A stretch of DNA of 64,000 nucleotides from Agrostemma githago (GCA_958450325.1 OY288251.1:11922001-11986000), one strand, 5' to 3'. Counted from the stretch's first letter, positions 21,917-34,498 are shown. Numbers and translations are program-made. The notes: generated from the letters alone by a model not told the origin.

Positions 21917-24746
21917 GTAATAAATTAGATGAGAACCAACTTTCTGATTTGTTGGTCGTTCTTAAGAAGAACAAGAAGGCATTAGGATATAGTCTAGATG
22001 ACCATAAGGGGATTAGTCCTGATATTTGCATGCATCGAATTGAACTTGAGGAGGATCGCCGACTTGTTAGACAGGGTCAACGTAAGTTGAGCCCGAAAAT
22101 GCAGGAAGTGGTAATGAAAGAAGGGATGAAGTTGTTAGATGTAGGTATAATTTATTCTATCGGTCACTCTAAATGGGTGAGTCCTGTTCAGGTCGTCCCA
22201 AAGCAAGGCAGGACCACCGTGATCAAAAACGATAAAAATGAATTAATACCTACTAGAATTGTAACGGGTTGGCGGATGTGCATTGACTACAGACAATTAA
22301 ATGCTGCCACCAAAAAAGATCATTTCCCTCTTCCATTTATCGATCAAATGGTAGAAAGGCTAGCCTCACATATTTCTGTTATTTAGATGGCTATTCTGGC
22401 TTCTTTTAGATCCTGATCCATCCTGATGATCAGGAAAAGACAACATTTACTTGTCCCCATGGTGTCTTTGCGTATTGTAGGATGCCTTTTGGGTTATGTA
22501 ATGCCCCTACCACCTTTCAAAGGTGTATGATGGGGATATTCTTCGAGTATATCGAGTCTATTATGGAGGTATTCATGGATGATTTTAGTGTCTACGATAG
22601 TAGTTTCACTGATTGTTTAACTAACCTTGACAAAGTGATGCAACGATGTATTGAGGTCAATCTAGTGTTGAACTGGGAAGTGCCATTTTATAGTCAATGA
22701 GGGAGTTGTCCTTCGGCACTTAGTATCTGATCGAGGCATCCAAGTAGACAAAGCAAAGGTGCAAGTGGTCGAGCAATTGCCTCCTCCCGTTAACGTGAAG
22801 AGGGTTAGGAGTTTTCTTGGACATGCCGGATTTTATCGCCAGTTTATCAAAGATTTCTCTAAAATTGCTAAACCACTTACACAATTGCTTCTTAAGGATG
22901 CCCCCATTCATTTTTTCTGATGAATGTTTATCTGCCTTTAACTGATTGAAGCAGGCTTTGATCACAGCACCTATTATTCAGGCCTCGGATTGGGAGTTGT
23001 CGTTTGAAGTTATGTGCGATGCTAGTGACTATGCGGTCGGTGCGGTGCTGGGTCAAAGGAAGGAAAAGGCAGTGAATGCCATCTATTATGCGAGCCGAAC
23101 TCTGGATGAGACTCAGTTAAAGTATACCACGACGGAGAAGGAGCTTCTAGCCGTGGTCTAGGCACTAGAGAAATTTCGATCCCATTTGATAGGGTCGAAA
23201 GTGACAATTTAAACCGACCATGCGGCTTTGAAGTATCTTCTCGCAAAGCAGGAAGCCAAACCGAGATTACTGCGATGGATCCTCCTACTTCAGGAGTTCA
23301 ACCTGGAGATAAAGGACAAGAAGGGCGCTGAAAATTCTGTAGCGGACCACATTTCTAGATTTCCATTGCAGGACGGAGGCGATACTTTACCCATAGATGA
23401 TTCTTTTCCTAATGACATTTTGATGGCTATTGGTATAATGGATACTCCGTGGTATGCTGACTATGCTAATTTTCTTGTAGGTAAAATAATGCCGCCTGAT
23501 TTGTCATATCAACAGAAGTAGCGGTTCCTACATGATGTTCGGCAATACTTCTGGGATGATCCATATTTTTTCAAGGAGTGTGCCGATGGACTATTCAGGT
23601 GATGCATACCGCAATGGGAGACCAATGCCATCTTGGAACGAAGCCTGTCATTCCTTGTCTTATGGTGGTCACCACGGTCCCGCTAGGACTGTGGCTAAGG
23701 TACTTCAATCATGTTTTTATTGGCCATCGTTGTTTTCTGATGCTAAGTCATTTGTTTTAGGGTGTGATACTTGTCAGAGGACGGGAAATATCTCCCGGAG
23801 GCATGAAATGCATCAGGTCGGTATTTTGGAGGTAGACATTTTTGATGTTTGGGGCATCGACTATCAAGGTCCCTTCCCGACAAGTCGAGGTAATAGGTAC
23901 AATTTAGTAGTTGTGGACTACGTATCTAAGTGGATAGAAGCCATTGCCTCGGTACATTGTGACGCTAAAATTGTCATCCAACTTTTCAAGAAGGTTATAT
24001 TTCCACGTTCTAGCGTCCCCCGAGTCGTTATTAGTGATGGAGGTATGCAGTTTAAAGAAAAATAACTTATTGCCTTATTGTCTAAATATGGTGTTATGCA
24101 TCGCAGAGGTTTGGGGCATCACCCCTAAACTAGTGGACAGGTCGAAGTTTCCAACCGGGAGCTTAAGGACATTTTGGCGAAAGTTGTCTCGAAGTCGAGA
24201 AAAGATTGGAGCCCAAAACTGGATGACACTATATGAGCTTATAGGACCGCTTATAAGACACCGATTGGTACATCGCCTTATCGATTGGTTTATAGGAAAT
24301 CCTGTCACTTACCCGTAGAGTTAAAGCATAAAGTTTGGTGGGCCGTTAAAGAACTGAACTTTGACCCAAAATTGTATGGCGAAAATTGGCTTATACAGCT
24401 AGACGAACTCGAGGAGTTTTGGATGAATGCCTACAATAGTGCTCCTATCTACAAAGAGAAGACGAAAAGGTGCCACGATAGGCGTATCATTCTGAGGGAG
24501 TTCAAAGCAGGCGAAAAGGTATTATTGTTTAATTCTCGTCTTCGTCTTTTTCCTGGGAAATTAAAATCCAGATGGTCCGGCCCATATATGGTGATTTCGG
24601 TCTCTAAATTTGGGTCGGTCGAGCTTGAAAACTCTACCACAACAAATCGCTTTAAGGTCAATGGTCACCAAATAAAGCACTACCACGAGAAAGGTGAGAC
24701 AGGAGGAGAAGTCAAGGTTTTGTACCTCGACACCGTCACCAACTGA
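21913..24746 (+). pseudogene. RT, RNase H and integrase of Athila-A
   Basis: Athila pol in several frames. RT runs from about 22020 to 22950 with MCIDYRQLN, PFGLCNAP and FMDD (22572-22583). A TAG sits where FFQIP-type elements have Gln (about 22408), and frameshifts lie near 22375 and 22675. RNase H (22946-23400) keeps CDASDYAVG and TDHAALKYL but has stops at about 23159 and 23210. Integrase (23532-24318) keeps GIDY and SDGG, then shifts frame. A C-terminal piece (24285-24746) stays open with KVLLFNSRLRLFPGKLKSRW and the stop before the spacer. Not functional. Confidence 0.9.
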
Positions 24747-25697
24747 GCAAGGTGACTACGATCGTGCGGGACCTTAAACCAGCGCTGACCGGGAGGCAAC
24801 CCGGGTTGTAAAACATTTGTACCTGCATTTAGTTAGTTAGACCATATTTAATTTTCTGCATTGTAAATTCTGTGCGGGTGAGAACGAGGGTCTAAAGGCT
24901 AAATTTGAGTTTTTGCAGAGAAAAAACTACTGATTACGGAAAACTGGAATGGGTCAACCATAGTCGACGGACTATTTTTATAGTGGACCGACTATTATAA
25001 TTGTCGGACGACTATTATAATAGTCTGTCGACTAACTGCGCACCTTGGTTGATAATTTTCGTGACTAAGGCTATTTCTCTCATTCTTTCTCTCTTATTTC
25101 AGTTAGTTTTTATGAAAATATTAACCCTTAAACCCTTATTCTCTCTCTCTCACTCCTCCCACCTACCTCCATTCTTAAACTTCATCTTCTACCTTCCAAT
25201 CTTCATCTTCAACCCCTCACCCTTCTCCTTTTCTCCACCCCTATTCTCTAACCTTGTCACCTTTGCTATTTTCTTGTCTCTATTTGAAGTTGTTATTGCT
25301 GTCCTGTCAAATCATTAAGTTTCCTCTTAGTCTTTTTCCGTCTGTATTTTCTGTTGTCCGCCGAAGGAGTAGCCGACCATCGGAATAGTCGGACGACTAT
25401 TCTGATTGTCGGACGACCGTTATTATTGTCGGGCGACTATCGCCATAGTCGCGCGGACATCAGGGCACCTGATGCGATTTTTCGAGATCTGTTTTCAGTT
25501 TGTGACTTCAGATTATGACTTAGTTTGTCTCATATTTCTACTATTGCTCATTTCTCTACCCAAATTAATTGATATCTCTCATTTTGTAATGTTTTTACCC
25601 AAGTTTCTGTTATGGAATTAGGGTTTTGATTTCAATTAATTTGGGGTTTTTTTGTTTGAGTAGTACACTCGTCTAATTTTTGCTATCTCAGGTCGAA
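24747..25697 (+). other. pol-env spacer of Athila-A with two palindrome clusters
   Basis: Cluster A3: starts 24960, 24980, 25000 and 25020. Cluster A4: about 25365, then 25385, 25405, 25425 and 25445. Both have exact 20-bp period. They bracket a CT-rich tract (25070-25260). A splice-acceptor-like TTTTTGCTATCTCAG ends at 25691, 6 nt before the env-like ATG, fitting expression of env from a spliced RNA (inference). Confidence 0.8.
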
Positions 25698-26940
25698 ATG
25701 GATGCAAGGAAAAGACAACGTCGGGGAAGCGCGAGGTGTCGGGTCGACCACAGTCGAGAGTCTGCACCAACTCAGGTAGTCGTTCCCTATTCTGAGCAGA
25801 ATGTACCGGAGTACCCCGACGTTTGGTTCACGTCAAAAAATCAGAGGGAGCGCTTCGTATGCTTGGCAGCTACTAAGGTAGTTCTGACACGGTTTCTAGA
25901 CCGAGAGGTCTTGAACATGTTGGGCATTTATTCTACTGTTATTGACTTACTAAATGACATTGGTTTGAGCGGACTAATTTACATGCTTGAATTTACATAT
26001 AAGAGTCTGACCTTAGAGTTTTTTAGTAGTTTCAACTTCTTTAGTGACACGAATTGGGACACACCTTGCATTTTTTTACTCTTTAATCAGAGTTTTTCTA
26101 GGACCGTTCGCGAGTTTGGTCAGCTTTTGGGTGTCACTAGCGAAGGGGACTCAATACATCCCCCTCGCCGTTTAGCCAACAAAATATGGTCGTGTATGGA
26201 CTTGATAGTCGCCTTCTTAACTTTTGTGTCCTTAGGGGTCTTCATTGGATAGGTCCAGATTTGTTTTGGCACATAGTGAAGGATGACTCAGTCATCCTCC
26301 CGTACAATCTACCACCTCTCACCCCTCTCCCTCAGCTCCCTTTTGATTCTGACTCGGATGATCCACGGTATCCCTCCTATTTGCTACCACTTAGGAGGGC
26401 TCTTCAGACCGCCACACACTTCACACCCGATCCGAGATGGGTGGGTCGTCTCGACCTCTTCGAGGATCTCAAGGGACTGGTGGCTGATCGACCAGCCGTG
26501 CATCACTTACACCATCTTTTGCGGCTGGACCTTCGGGCCCACCACGACCTCTTTATGTGTTTCCATACACTAATTATTCTAAAGTGTCGACATTTCCGGC
26601 CCACTTCGTGCCTTCTCTATCATATGTTCCACCTCCAGTCATCAACCAAGTGGCGGTCCCTGCAATGCTTAAGTTATGCCATAGGGTAGCCACGGTACAG
26701 CTTAATCAAGCCCTTTACGACTTTCCACTTTACGACAATTCAGTGGAACTCGGCCATACCCCACCTGCAGCTTGGCACCCGACTTACTATACCTATCCCA
26801 TGGGAGGTTATGCTAACAATGACCGTAACAAGGATATGGTCGACGACGATGGAGATGACGACGAGGAGAATGACAACGATGAGGATAACGATAGTGGAAG
26901 TGGTGACGGTCTCGATGTGGATTTCGAGGGCTCTAATTAG
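25698..26940 (+). pseudogene. env-like ORF of Athila-A
   Basis: Third gene of Athila elements, classed as env-like; role unproven in plants. It starts at ATG 25698 after a possible splice acceptor. The N-terminus is basic (Lys/Arg-rich), followed by a Phe-rich central part. Reading passes through three frames (25698-26252, 26186-26689, 26557-26940), so at least two frameshifts are present. The end is strongly acidic (Asp/Glu/Asn-rich, 26830-26940), a feature shared with the env-like remnants of Athila-B and C. Confidence 0.65.
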
Positions 26941-27295
26941 GACGGTTTGGGGAGGTCTCCGCTTGTATTTATCTTGTAAATAGTTCTTCTTTTTCTTTTT
27001 GCACTTCCATTGTTTTGCATTTCTTCCCCATATTTATTGTTGCCTCTTATTATTTGTTGTACACAATGAGGGCATTGTGTGATTTGGTTTGGGGAGGGTA
27101 TGCGTCTGTTTGTTTTTCATCCATATGCATATTTCTTGCATTTCCGCATGCATAAAAAACCCAAAAATACCTTTTGCATTTAGTCGAGTCTTAGTTGAGT
27201 CGGAATGCTATGTAGCGATGATGATAATGCTTCTATGTCTTCATTTAGTTGCTTAAGCTCGTGCGCCGTTAGAATTTTTGTCCACAATCACATGC
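26941..27295 (+). other. Athila-A 3' noncoding region
   Basis: Contains the polypurine-like TTTGGGGAGGG at 27088-27098 after an ACAATGAGGGCATTGT phrase. No ORF. The true LTR-adjacent polypurine tract appears lost with most of the 3' LTR. Confidence 0.6.
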
Positions 27296-27328
27296 GTTAT
27301 TTTTTATAGGTACACGACTAGCTTATCA
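27296..27328 (+). repeat. 33-bp stub of the Athila-A 3' LTR
   Basis: GTTATTTTTTATAGGTACACGACTAGCTTATCA-type end that matches the last 33 bp of the 5' LTR (3545-3577) with two or three changes. About 1.29 kb of the 3' LTR is missing. Confidence 0.75.
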
Positions 27329-29332
27329 AGAATACCTATGAGGTAAGGTACTTCAATCCAAGGCAAGTTGGGTCTTGCTCAAAATGGTGGATGCGACTAA
27401 ACACACAAAAGGACATAAGCACAAAAGAATAGGCACATTCAAAAAGAAAATAAAACACTGAATCCCTCATCGAGATGGTGGGGAAGACACAGATTAATCA
27501 CCCTAAACAATCATGAACATTCCAAAATAGATCACCCACGTAAACAAGGACCAAAGCCCAATAGTATGACATTAAAGCAATAAAAATGTTGACAACTTAC
27601 CTAGGTCCTCCTAATCTTCTAAAGGGGTACGACGGGGTGTTAAACGGAGTGGAATAAGCGAACCATGGAGTTGTTTGACACTGTAGGTAGGTGCAGTCCC
27701 GCTCTCTTTGGCTAAGGCCAAGAGGGTCGTTCCAAACTCAAATTTCCTAAATTAGCCCAAACAAAAAGTGGAGAAGTGTTTACAATTTTGTGGTGGATCG
27801 ACTAATCACCGCTATCTTCCTTCCTCGGGACTCGGTCCTCTAGTAGGCACTTCGCAGCGATGAATCGATCGAAGAGCTTTTTTTAGATGTTTTTGATGAT
27901 ACGATTTTCATTTGAAGCTCCTTTTCTCTCCTTTGGTTTTCATATTTTTGTGCCCCTTTTCTCTTGCTTCGGTTTGCCCTTTTTGGCTTTTTTATGTGGT
28001 TCGAAACCAAGCTTGGAGGTTTATATTTTTGTAAACTTATTATGGTGATGTATAGGTGGAGGAAAAATAGGTAACCAAGAACGCGCGCCATTTCCGGATA
28101 ACCCACAAAAAGGCGAGGAGAATTTGGACTAAAGGTGCAATGGTCATTCGAGCAAGGTCACCTAGAAAACGGGATGTGGAAACCAAGACCTAACTCCTCC
28201 ATGGGTGGTCAAGGTGGTCAAATGGAAACTCCAAAGTAAACCTCTAGTAGAAAAGGTGGACTCAAGCTAAAGGATCAACAAGTTCATTTATTTAGAGTCA
28301 TTTTACTAAATTAAGGTCCAAAATCTACAATGGGTTATCTACAATGGATTGTAAACTCTTGTAATAAGTTTGTAATCAGATTTTCGAAAACTTTAGTCAT
28401 AGACAAACTATACAAAAGCTAAAAGAACACAAGGAAAAGGAAAGCAAATAAATTAAAACACAACTAAAGTCATGCACTCCATACTCCATCGACATTCAAG
28501 CACAAAACCAACCACAACACTCAAAATGCTCATCTCTTCGAGAGTTTCCCAATAGCAACAACCTAACTCCTCTACAAGAGTAAAGAAGAAAGTGAAGAAG
28601 AAAGAAGTCACCTAGCGGGTAGCCTTCATAATCTCTTCGACTTGTGCTATCAAAGTGGTGGTTATCCTGTAAGAATGGAGAACAAGACTATACAAAGGAC
28701 ACAAAAACATAACGAAAATAAGAAAAGAAAGGAAAAGAAAATGTTTTTGGGTTTTTTTAGAATTTTTCAAATGTTTATGATTTTTGGAATTTTTTTTGAA
28801 AATAAAAGATAGTGGATCCCTCCCCCACACAAAAACTATACATTGTCTTCAATGGACAAGTATGAGAAAGATCGAAAAAAAAAACGGAAAAAGAAAAATC
28901 TTTTGGGATTTTTATAATTTTTCAAATGTTTTTGGGATTTTTTTGAATTTTTTTTTTGAGAAATAAAATAAACGAAAAGAAAGTGATAAAAGGGGTGGCG
29001 GGCCTAGGTATAATCACGTCACCTAGCCTGGATTGACTAAAAATAGAAAAAATTTGAAAAGGATGAAAACAATTTGGATTTTCAAATTGGTCAATGGCCT
29101 AATCACATCGCCTAAAGAGCGGGAGCAATACCAAGGCCGCTTCGGCCGCAACAATTAATGGGACAACTTGCAAATTTTGTTGGAGGTATAAATCAATCAC
29201 AATGATAATGGGGTAAAGGAACAAGAACCGGAAATAACTCAAGGACAAGCAGTTATAGACTTACAACGACTCACCTACCCAACCCGCACACACACACATC
29301 CACCACACTACCTACCGACTCCGGGAGAGGGT
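27329..29332 (-). other. Athila-B 3' noncoding region
   Basis: About 2 kb without genes. It aligns by eye with Athila-C 44090-45800 (shared phrases such as ccaagagggtcgt and gggactcggt at 27718-27835 against 44529-44655). A polypurine-like tract (minus TGTGTGGGGGAGGG) lies at 28811-28824, far from the LTR. A-rich runs explain the short open frames here. Confidence 0.65.
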
Positions 29333-30549
29333 CTAGTCTGAAGGATCACCTCCATACGACGGGCTAGGAGACCCATAGTAATAAGGCATATCCTCGGAGG
29401 ATGGCTCGGGAGAAAACTCTTCAGGACCGTTGCTAAGTGAGAGGACATAGTCAGACTCAATATCACAAAGGTCGTAGATCGTACGATCTTCGGGCAATGT
29501 GTAGTGTGCATACTCCCATACTCCCCTTCCTCCCGACTCAGTCTTAGTTTGTCGAAATTCACCGGGTTCCAAAGGTAGGTCCCAATTGTGGCGAATGAAG
29601 ATGGTGGTTCAGTGTGTGTTGGGGACGATTAAAGCTCGTCCATGGCTAATATAGACGAGGCGTTGATGGGGTACATGAAAAATCTAAGTAGGAAAATAGG
29701 CCTCGTCAAGCCAAATGGAATTGTCTAGCAGGGTGAGGTGGTTGGTCAAATATCCCAATTTGTTAGCACCGTCACAAGACCTCCACAATCTAAGGAGGGG
29801 CGTTGAGTATTAATGATACGTTGGAAGTGCAATGCCACAACAATGGGTAAGTCTAAGAGATTCGAGTTATCGGTTAAAGAGTCTAAAAGCAATTGCAAGA
29901 CACACACATTAAGCGAATAAATGTTATCGGTCGAGGGTACCAAGCAATGGGATAGAATTTCGCAAAATTAGTGAATTGCGGGGTTACAAATTTCAGAGGC
30001 AAAAGATGAATTCACCGAGTAACCCACTTTACAGCGTGATTTGCGCTTCCAAAAATCTCTCCTAGATACACGAGCTTGGATGTTGCTCGAGGGTTCACTA
30101 AGTCCGGTACTCGATGAGGGTAGCCTTAGCGCGAGGTCGTACTCAGGAATTGTCAAACGATGGGGTTTGCCGAATAGTTTAAATTTGATTGCTCTAGGTG
30201 TGGTCAAGTTGTCGAGGGCAAAGGTTCCTAAGAATTCACAAGTTAAGTCTTTGTAGGTGAAGGTCGCAAGGCTAAGGAGTTCACTAGTTCCGGTTCGTGA
30301 CGATAACTCCGTAATATCGTCAACGATACCCAAATTGGTCATTGTGTGGGGACAATGCCACCTAGTACTCTGAAAGATCTTTTCAGAGAAGGTACAAGAC
30401 AATAATGTATTAAGACAAGGTAAATTTGTAGATTTATAAGATTTGGGAGATTTTGAAGTCGAAGTCATACCTTGTTTCCAAGAGGCTCGTCTTGCCCTTG
30501 TCTCCATGATGATAGATTTGCAAGATTGTTCCGAAAAGCTTAGCTTCAC
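29333..30549 (-). pseudogene. env-like ORF of Athila-B
   Basis: Same gene position and composition as in Athila-A. It has a Lys/Arg/Ser-rich start (30549-30400, likely ATG at 30507), a central part with FTYKDLTCEF similar to Athila-A FTYKSLTLEF, and an acidic Ser/Glu/Asp-rich end (29333-29572). Frame changes between 29970 and 29572 show it is broken. Confidence 0.65.
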
Positions 30550-30835
30550 CTCTTTAAAAACTCAAAATGATCACCCAAGTGAAATGGAATGGAGGTAGGA
30601 ATGTGGATGGGGTATGGAAAGTGGTGTTTAATGATGTGAGGAGTGATAAGGTGAAAAAGGAAAGTGAGGTGAAGGTGATATAAATAAGAGTAGTTGAGGA
30701 GGGAAAGGAAAGTTTAAAAGTTGATCGTGAATTTTTGGTGTTTGTGTTTTGGATGAAAAGTTATGTGGGATATTTGGGAAAGAGGGAATTGAATTAGTAG
30801 TGAGTGAAAGGTGAATAGGTGATCCGGCCATGTCG

Positions 30836-31176
30836 TCAGGTGAAGTTTCACCCGGTCGTGAACCCGGGTGAAGTTTCACCCGACGAGTTTTCTTTGTGAA
30901 ATACATTCTGCAAAAATTTTACCGCCGGGTGAAGTTTCACCCGGTGAAATTCTAACCGGGTGAAGTTTCGCCCGACAATTTCTTGATAATTCTGCAGTTT
31001 TGGCAAATTCTGGGATTTTTTCGTAGGGTGAAATTTCGCCCGGTCATACTCTCATCGGGTGAAATTTCACCCGACGGAAAATTTTCAGCAAATCCCTTGG
31101 CGAGGTAAAATTCCATCGGGTGAAATTTCACCCGACGGAAAACCTTCAATAATCTCACAGGGCGAAGTTTCTCCCG
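30836..31176. repeat. Near-palindrome cluster B2 (pol-env spacer of Athila-B)
   Basis: Eight copies of CGGGTGAAGTTTCACCCG-like units near 30836, 30865, 30926, 30957, 31025, 31056, 31117 and 31159. Spacings are mostly about 30 or 61 bp. Same motif as cluster B1. It lies between the integrase end (31648) and the env-like start (30549). Confidence 0.85.
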
Positions 31177-31647
31177 GCGGTCTTCCATGCTCATTTTTTC
31201 ACCTTGCCATTTCATGGCTATTCAATCATCACCTAAAGTTTGCAATTAACGACACAACTCACATTACATAATCAATTTCTTCTACAAACATGCTTGTGGT
31301 CTTCAAATTAAGCTCCATAACTTCTCCAAAAAGCTTAATCTTCATCCAAAAATAAGCTCCAAGATGAAATTCAAGTTCATCTATCCAGTCAAAGCTAACA
31401 AACTAACAAACACAACGAATATGATACATATTTACAAGGTGGTTGTTGAGGATACCACCAAACCTACTTCAATTAGAGGAGAGGGTTAAACAACGCTTCC
31501 CAATGGGAGCTCACCAACTTTCACGGTAGCAAAGGTCTCACGAACGTGAACGATATGGTAAATCTTCAAACGTTGCCCATTAACCATAGATTTCCGGGTT
31601 TTCGGGCTTGAGATCTCTATGGATCCATAAGGTTGCACCTTGGTCAC

Positions 31648-34010
31648 TTAAAACGGACCCAACCATTTTGATTTCAACTTACCGGGGAAAAGCTTAAAAC
31701 GAGAGTTGAAGAGTAATACCTTATCACCAACGGAGAAGTCTTTACGAAGTATTCTAGAATCGTTCCATTTGTGCGTTCGCTCCTTGTAGATCTTCGAATT
31801 TTCGTAAGTTTCAAGTCTCAATTCTTCCAATTCTTGTAGTTGGAGAGGCGATTATCTCCGACAACATTCTCGTCAAAGTTTAGCTCTTTAATAGCCCAAT
31901 TTGCTTTGTGTTCTAATTCCACCGGCAAGTGAAAAGCTTTGCCATACACAAGTCGATAAGGAGTGGTTCCGATCGGCGCTTTGTAAGCCGTTCTTAATTC
32001 TCAAAGGGCGTCATTCAACTTCAATGATCAATCCTTTCGGTGTGTATTTACAAGTTTTTCCAAAATTCCTTTGATTTGTCGGTTAGATATCTCAGCTTGC
32101 CCATTTAATTGGGGGTGGTAGGCTAGGGCCATCTTATGAGTGATACCATATTTCTAAAGAAGGTGTTCAAAAGTATCCTTCCTAAAATGAGAGCCTCCAT
32201 CGCTAATTATGGCTCTAGGCATGTCGAATCTTGGGAAAATCATATTCTTGAAAAGCTTGATTAGCACCTTGGAATCATTGGTAGGGGAAGATACGACCTC
32301 GATCCACTTTGAGACATAGTCAACCACGACTAGGATGTTTTTGTTGCCAAAGGAAGATGTGAACTGACACATGAAGTCAATGCCCCAAACGTTGAATAAT
32401 TCAATTTCTAAGATGGGTTGGAGTGGCATTTCATTCCTTCTCGTTATATTGCCACATCTTTGGCAAGCATCGGACGTAAGAATGAAGGATCTAATGTCCT
32501 TAAACATGGAAGGCCACCAAAACCCGCTTTGGAGGACCTTGGCAATTGTCTTTTGTTTGGCCAAGTGTCCACCATAAGATGTCTAGTGGAGGTGCTTCAC
32601 AATATTAAATCCTTCATCGGCCGTGACACATCGACGGTAAATTCCATCTATGAAACGACGGAACAAATAGGGCTCATCCCAACAATAACGTCGGGCTTCA
32701 TAATGTAGTTTCTTCCTTTCTTGCTTTGAATAATCGTCCGGAATATAATGAGACACTAAGAAATTGACGATATCTGCATAACAAGGTGTAATAATTTCAA
32801 TGGCCGTTAAGGATTCGTCTCTCATCGCTTCATTGATGGGTACATCATCATCTTCATTGCTACTTTCACTAACAGCTAGTCTACTAAGATGATCCGCTAC
32901 CAAATTCTCTGATCCGGCTTTGTCTCTAATCTCGATATCAAATTCTTGTAGGAGGAGAACCCACCGAAAGAGTCGGGACTTTGTCTTTTCTTTGAACATG
33001 TTATAACAAATCGCCGCATGATAGGTATGAATAATGACTTTGGAAACGGTAACATATGTTCGAAATTTCTGCATGGCATTGACAACGGCTAGCATTTCCT
33101 TTTCGGTTGTGTGTGTCTCGATTGGGCTTCATCAAGGGTTTTACTTGCATAATATATCACATGTAGCTTCTTGTCCACCAGTTGGCCTAGAACGACACCA
33201 ACGGCAAAATCGGAAGCATTACACATGATCTCAAATGGAAGATACCAATTGGGTGCTTTGATAATTGAAGCGGTGGTGAGAGCGATCTTTATCCTGCAAA
33301 AGGCCTCAAGAAACAAGTCATCGAACACAAAAGGTGCATATTTCATAAGTAAAGAAGGTAAAGGCTCGCTTGGCAATCTTAGAAAAATCTTTAATAAACC
33401 ACCTATAAAAGACGGCGTGACCTAGAAAACTCCTCACCCCTTTGACATTAGTTGGGGGTGGCAAGCTCTCAATCACGGAGAGTTTAGCCTTATCTATTTT
33501 GACTCCTTTGTTAGAAACAATATGACCGAGGACTGCACCTTGTTCAACCATAAAGTGACATTTCTCACAATTCAAAACAAGTTTATACTCTTCACAACGA
33601 GCTAACGCTTGATCAAGATTATTAAGGCAAGAATCAAAAGACGTACCATGGACACTAAAGTCATCCGTAAAAATTTCCATTGATTTTTCAATAAAAATCA
33701 GAGAAAATTGCCATCATACATCTTTGAAACGTTCCCAGCGCATTACATAATCCGAATGGCATCCTTCGGTAAGCATAGGTACCATAGGAACATGTGAAAC
33801 TGGTTTTCTCTTGGTCATCGGGGTGAATGGGAATTTGAAGAAATCCCGAATGACCTTCGTGGAAACAAAAATAAGAATGATTCGCTAATCGTTCAAGCAT
33901 TTGATCAATAAAGGGAAGGGGAAATGGTCTTTGATGGTGGCCGTGTTTAACTTTCGAAAGTCTACACACATGAGCCAACCGGTAATAGTCCTAGTAGAAA
34001 TTAAAGAAAT
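31648..34010 (-). pseudogene. RT, RNase H and integrase of Athila-B
   Basis: RT starts within the TGW..C..D region (about 33990) and has PFGLCNA at about 33745. Its catalytic motif reads F-T-D-D (33665-33676) instead of FMDD. RNase H (33376-32583) has CNASDF instead of CDASDY, so the first catalytic Asp is Asn. Integrase (32564-32154) keeps the CQRC finger half, GIDF and SDGG. A C-terminal piece (31830-31648) has VLLFNSRFKLFPGKLKSKW. Frameshifts lie near 33680, 33380 and 31840. Inactive. Confidence 0.9.
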
Positions 34011-34498
34011 GTTTATGAGATGGAACGATATTATCTTCTAAATACTTAATACGCAATCGACGTAGACATGTATAATTGATACTTTATTTTTGCTAATACG
34101 AAATGTGTTGAAAACCATTACAAAATTAAGTACAGGAATCAACAATTGACAATTTCTTATAAAGGATTTTACACGCTTTAATTATTTCTTGGAATTAATC
34201 ACTCTCTATTTTAGTCATTCTTATTCGTATAATGTTACTCTATTTTATTACCTTTATTATCAGAATATTAAAATTATTACTCATAAACATCTTCATATCA
34301 ATTAAATCATTATATTTCATTATATCTTCTCACTAACCTTTTTCTTGATGTATTTTAGAAATTAAAATAGACATTCTTTTAATATTCTGTTAATGTTGTT
34401 CTGTTTTTAAACTACTTAATAAACCTATAATAAATATGCTTCATATTAATACAATATATTTGTTGCTACCTAACTTAGCAGCAAATACTTAAATTATC
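34011..34498. other. AT-rich unassigned stretch
   Basis: No ORF or repeat recognised between the broken end of Athila-B and the copia-like element. Confidence 0.5.

Larger units (their letters stand above)
2252..27328 (+). mobile_element. Athila-A, Ty3/gypsy Athila element, nested in Athila-B and hosting Tat1
   Basis: Order: 5' LTR (2252-3577), tRNA-Asp type primer site, gag (split by Tat1), protease, RT, RNase H, integrase, spacer with palindrome arrays, env-like ORF, and a stub of the 3' LTR. Without Tat1 it is about 9.7 kb. Flanks are gtaat (2247-2251) and agaat (27329-27333), a 3/5 match read as an old decayed target duplication. The Athila-B sequence is continuous across the two flanks when compared with Athila-C. 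The element is dead: eight stops lie in the gag-pro frame, with frameshifts in pol and env. Confidence 0.85.
27329..34010 (-). mobile_element. Athila-B, internal region right of the Athila-A insertion
   Basis: Minus-strand Athila element whose 3' LTR is at 336-2112. Reading leftward from about 34010: RT (truncated at its start), RNase H, integrase, palindrome spacer, env-like ORF, long 3' noncoding region. gag, protease, primer site and 5' LTR are missing, so the right end is a truncation. Confidence 0.8.

Noticed and set aside
24960..25460. Evenly spaced palindromes resembling a CRISPR array
   Set aside because: Linkers are only 4-5 bp, units are degenerate, no cas genes are present, and the setting is a plant retrotransposon.
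2252..27328. Interpretation of gag-pol remnants as an endogenous pararetrovirus or other plant virus
   Set aside because: LTRs, tRNA primer sites, polypurine tracts, integrase and 5-bp target duplications identify LTR retrotransposons; no movement or coat protein signature seen.
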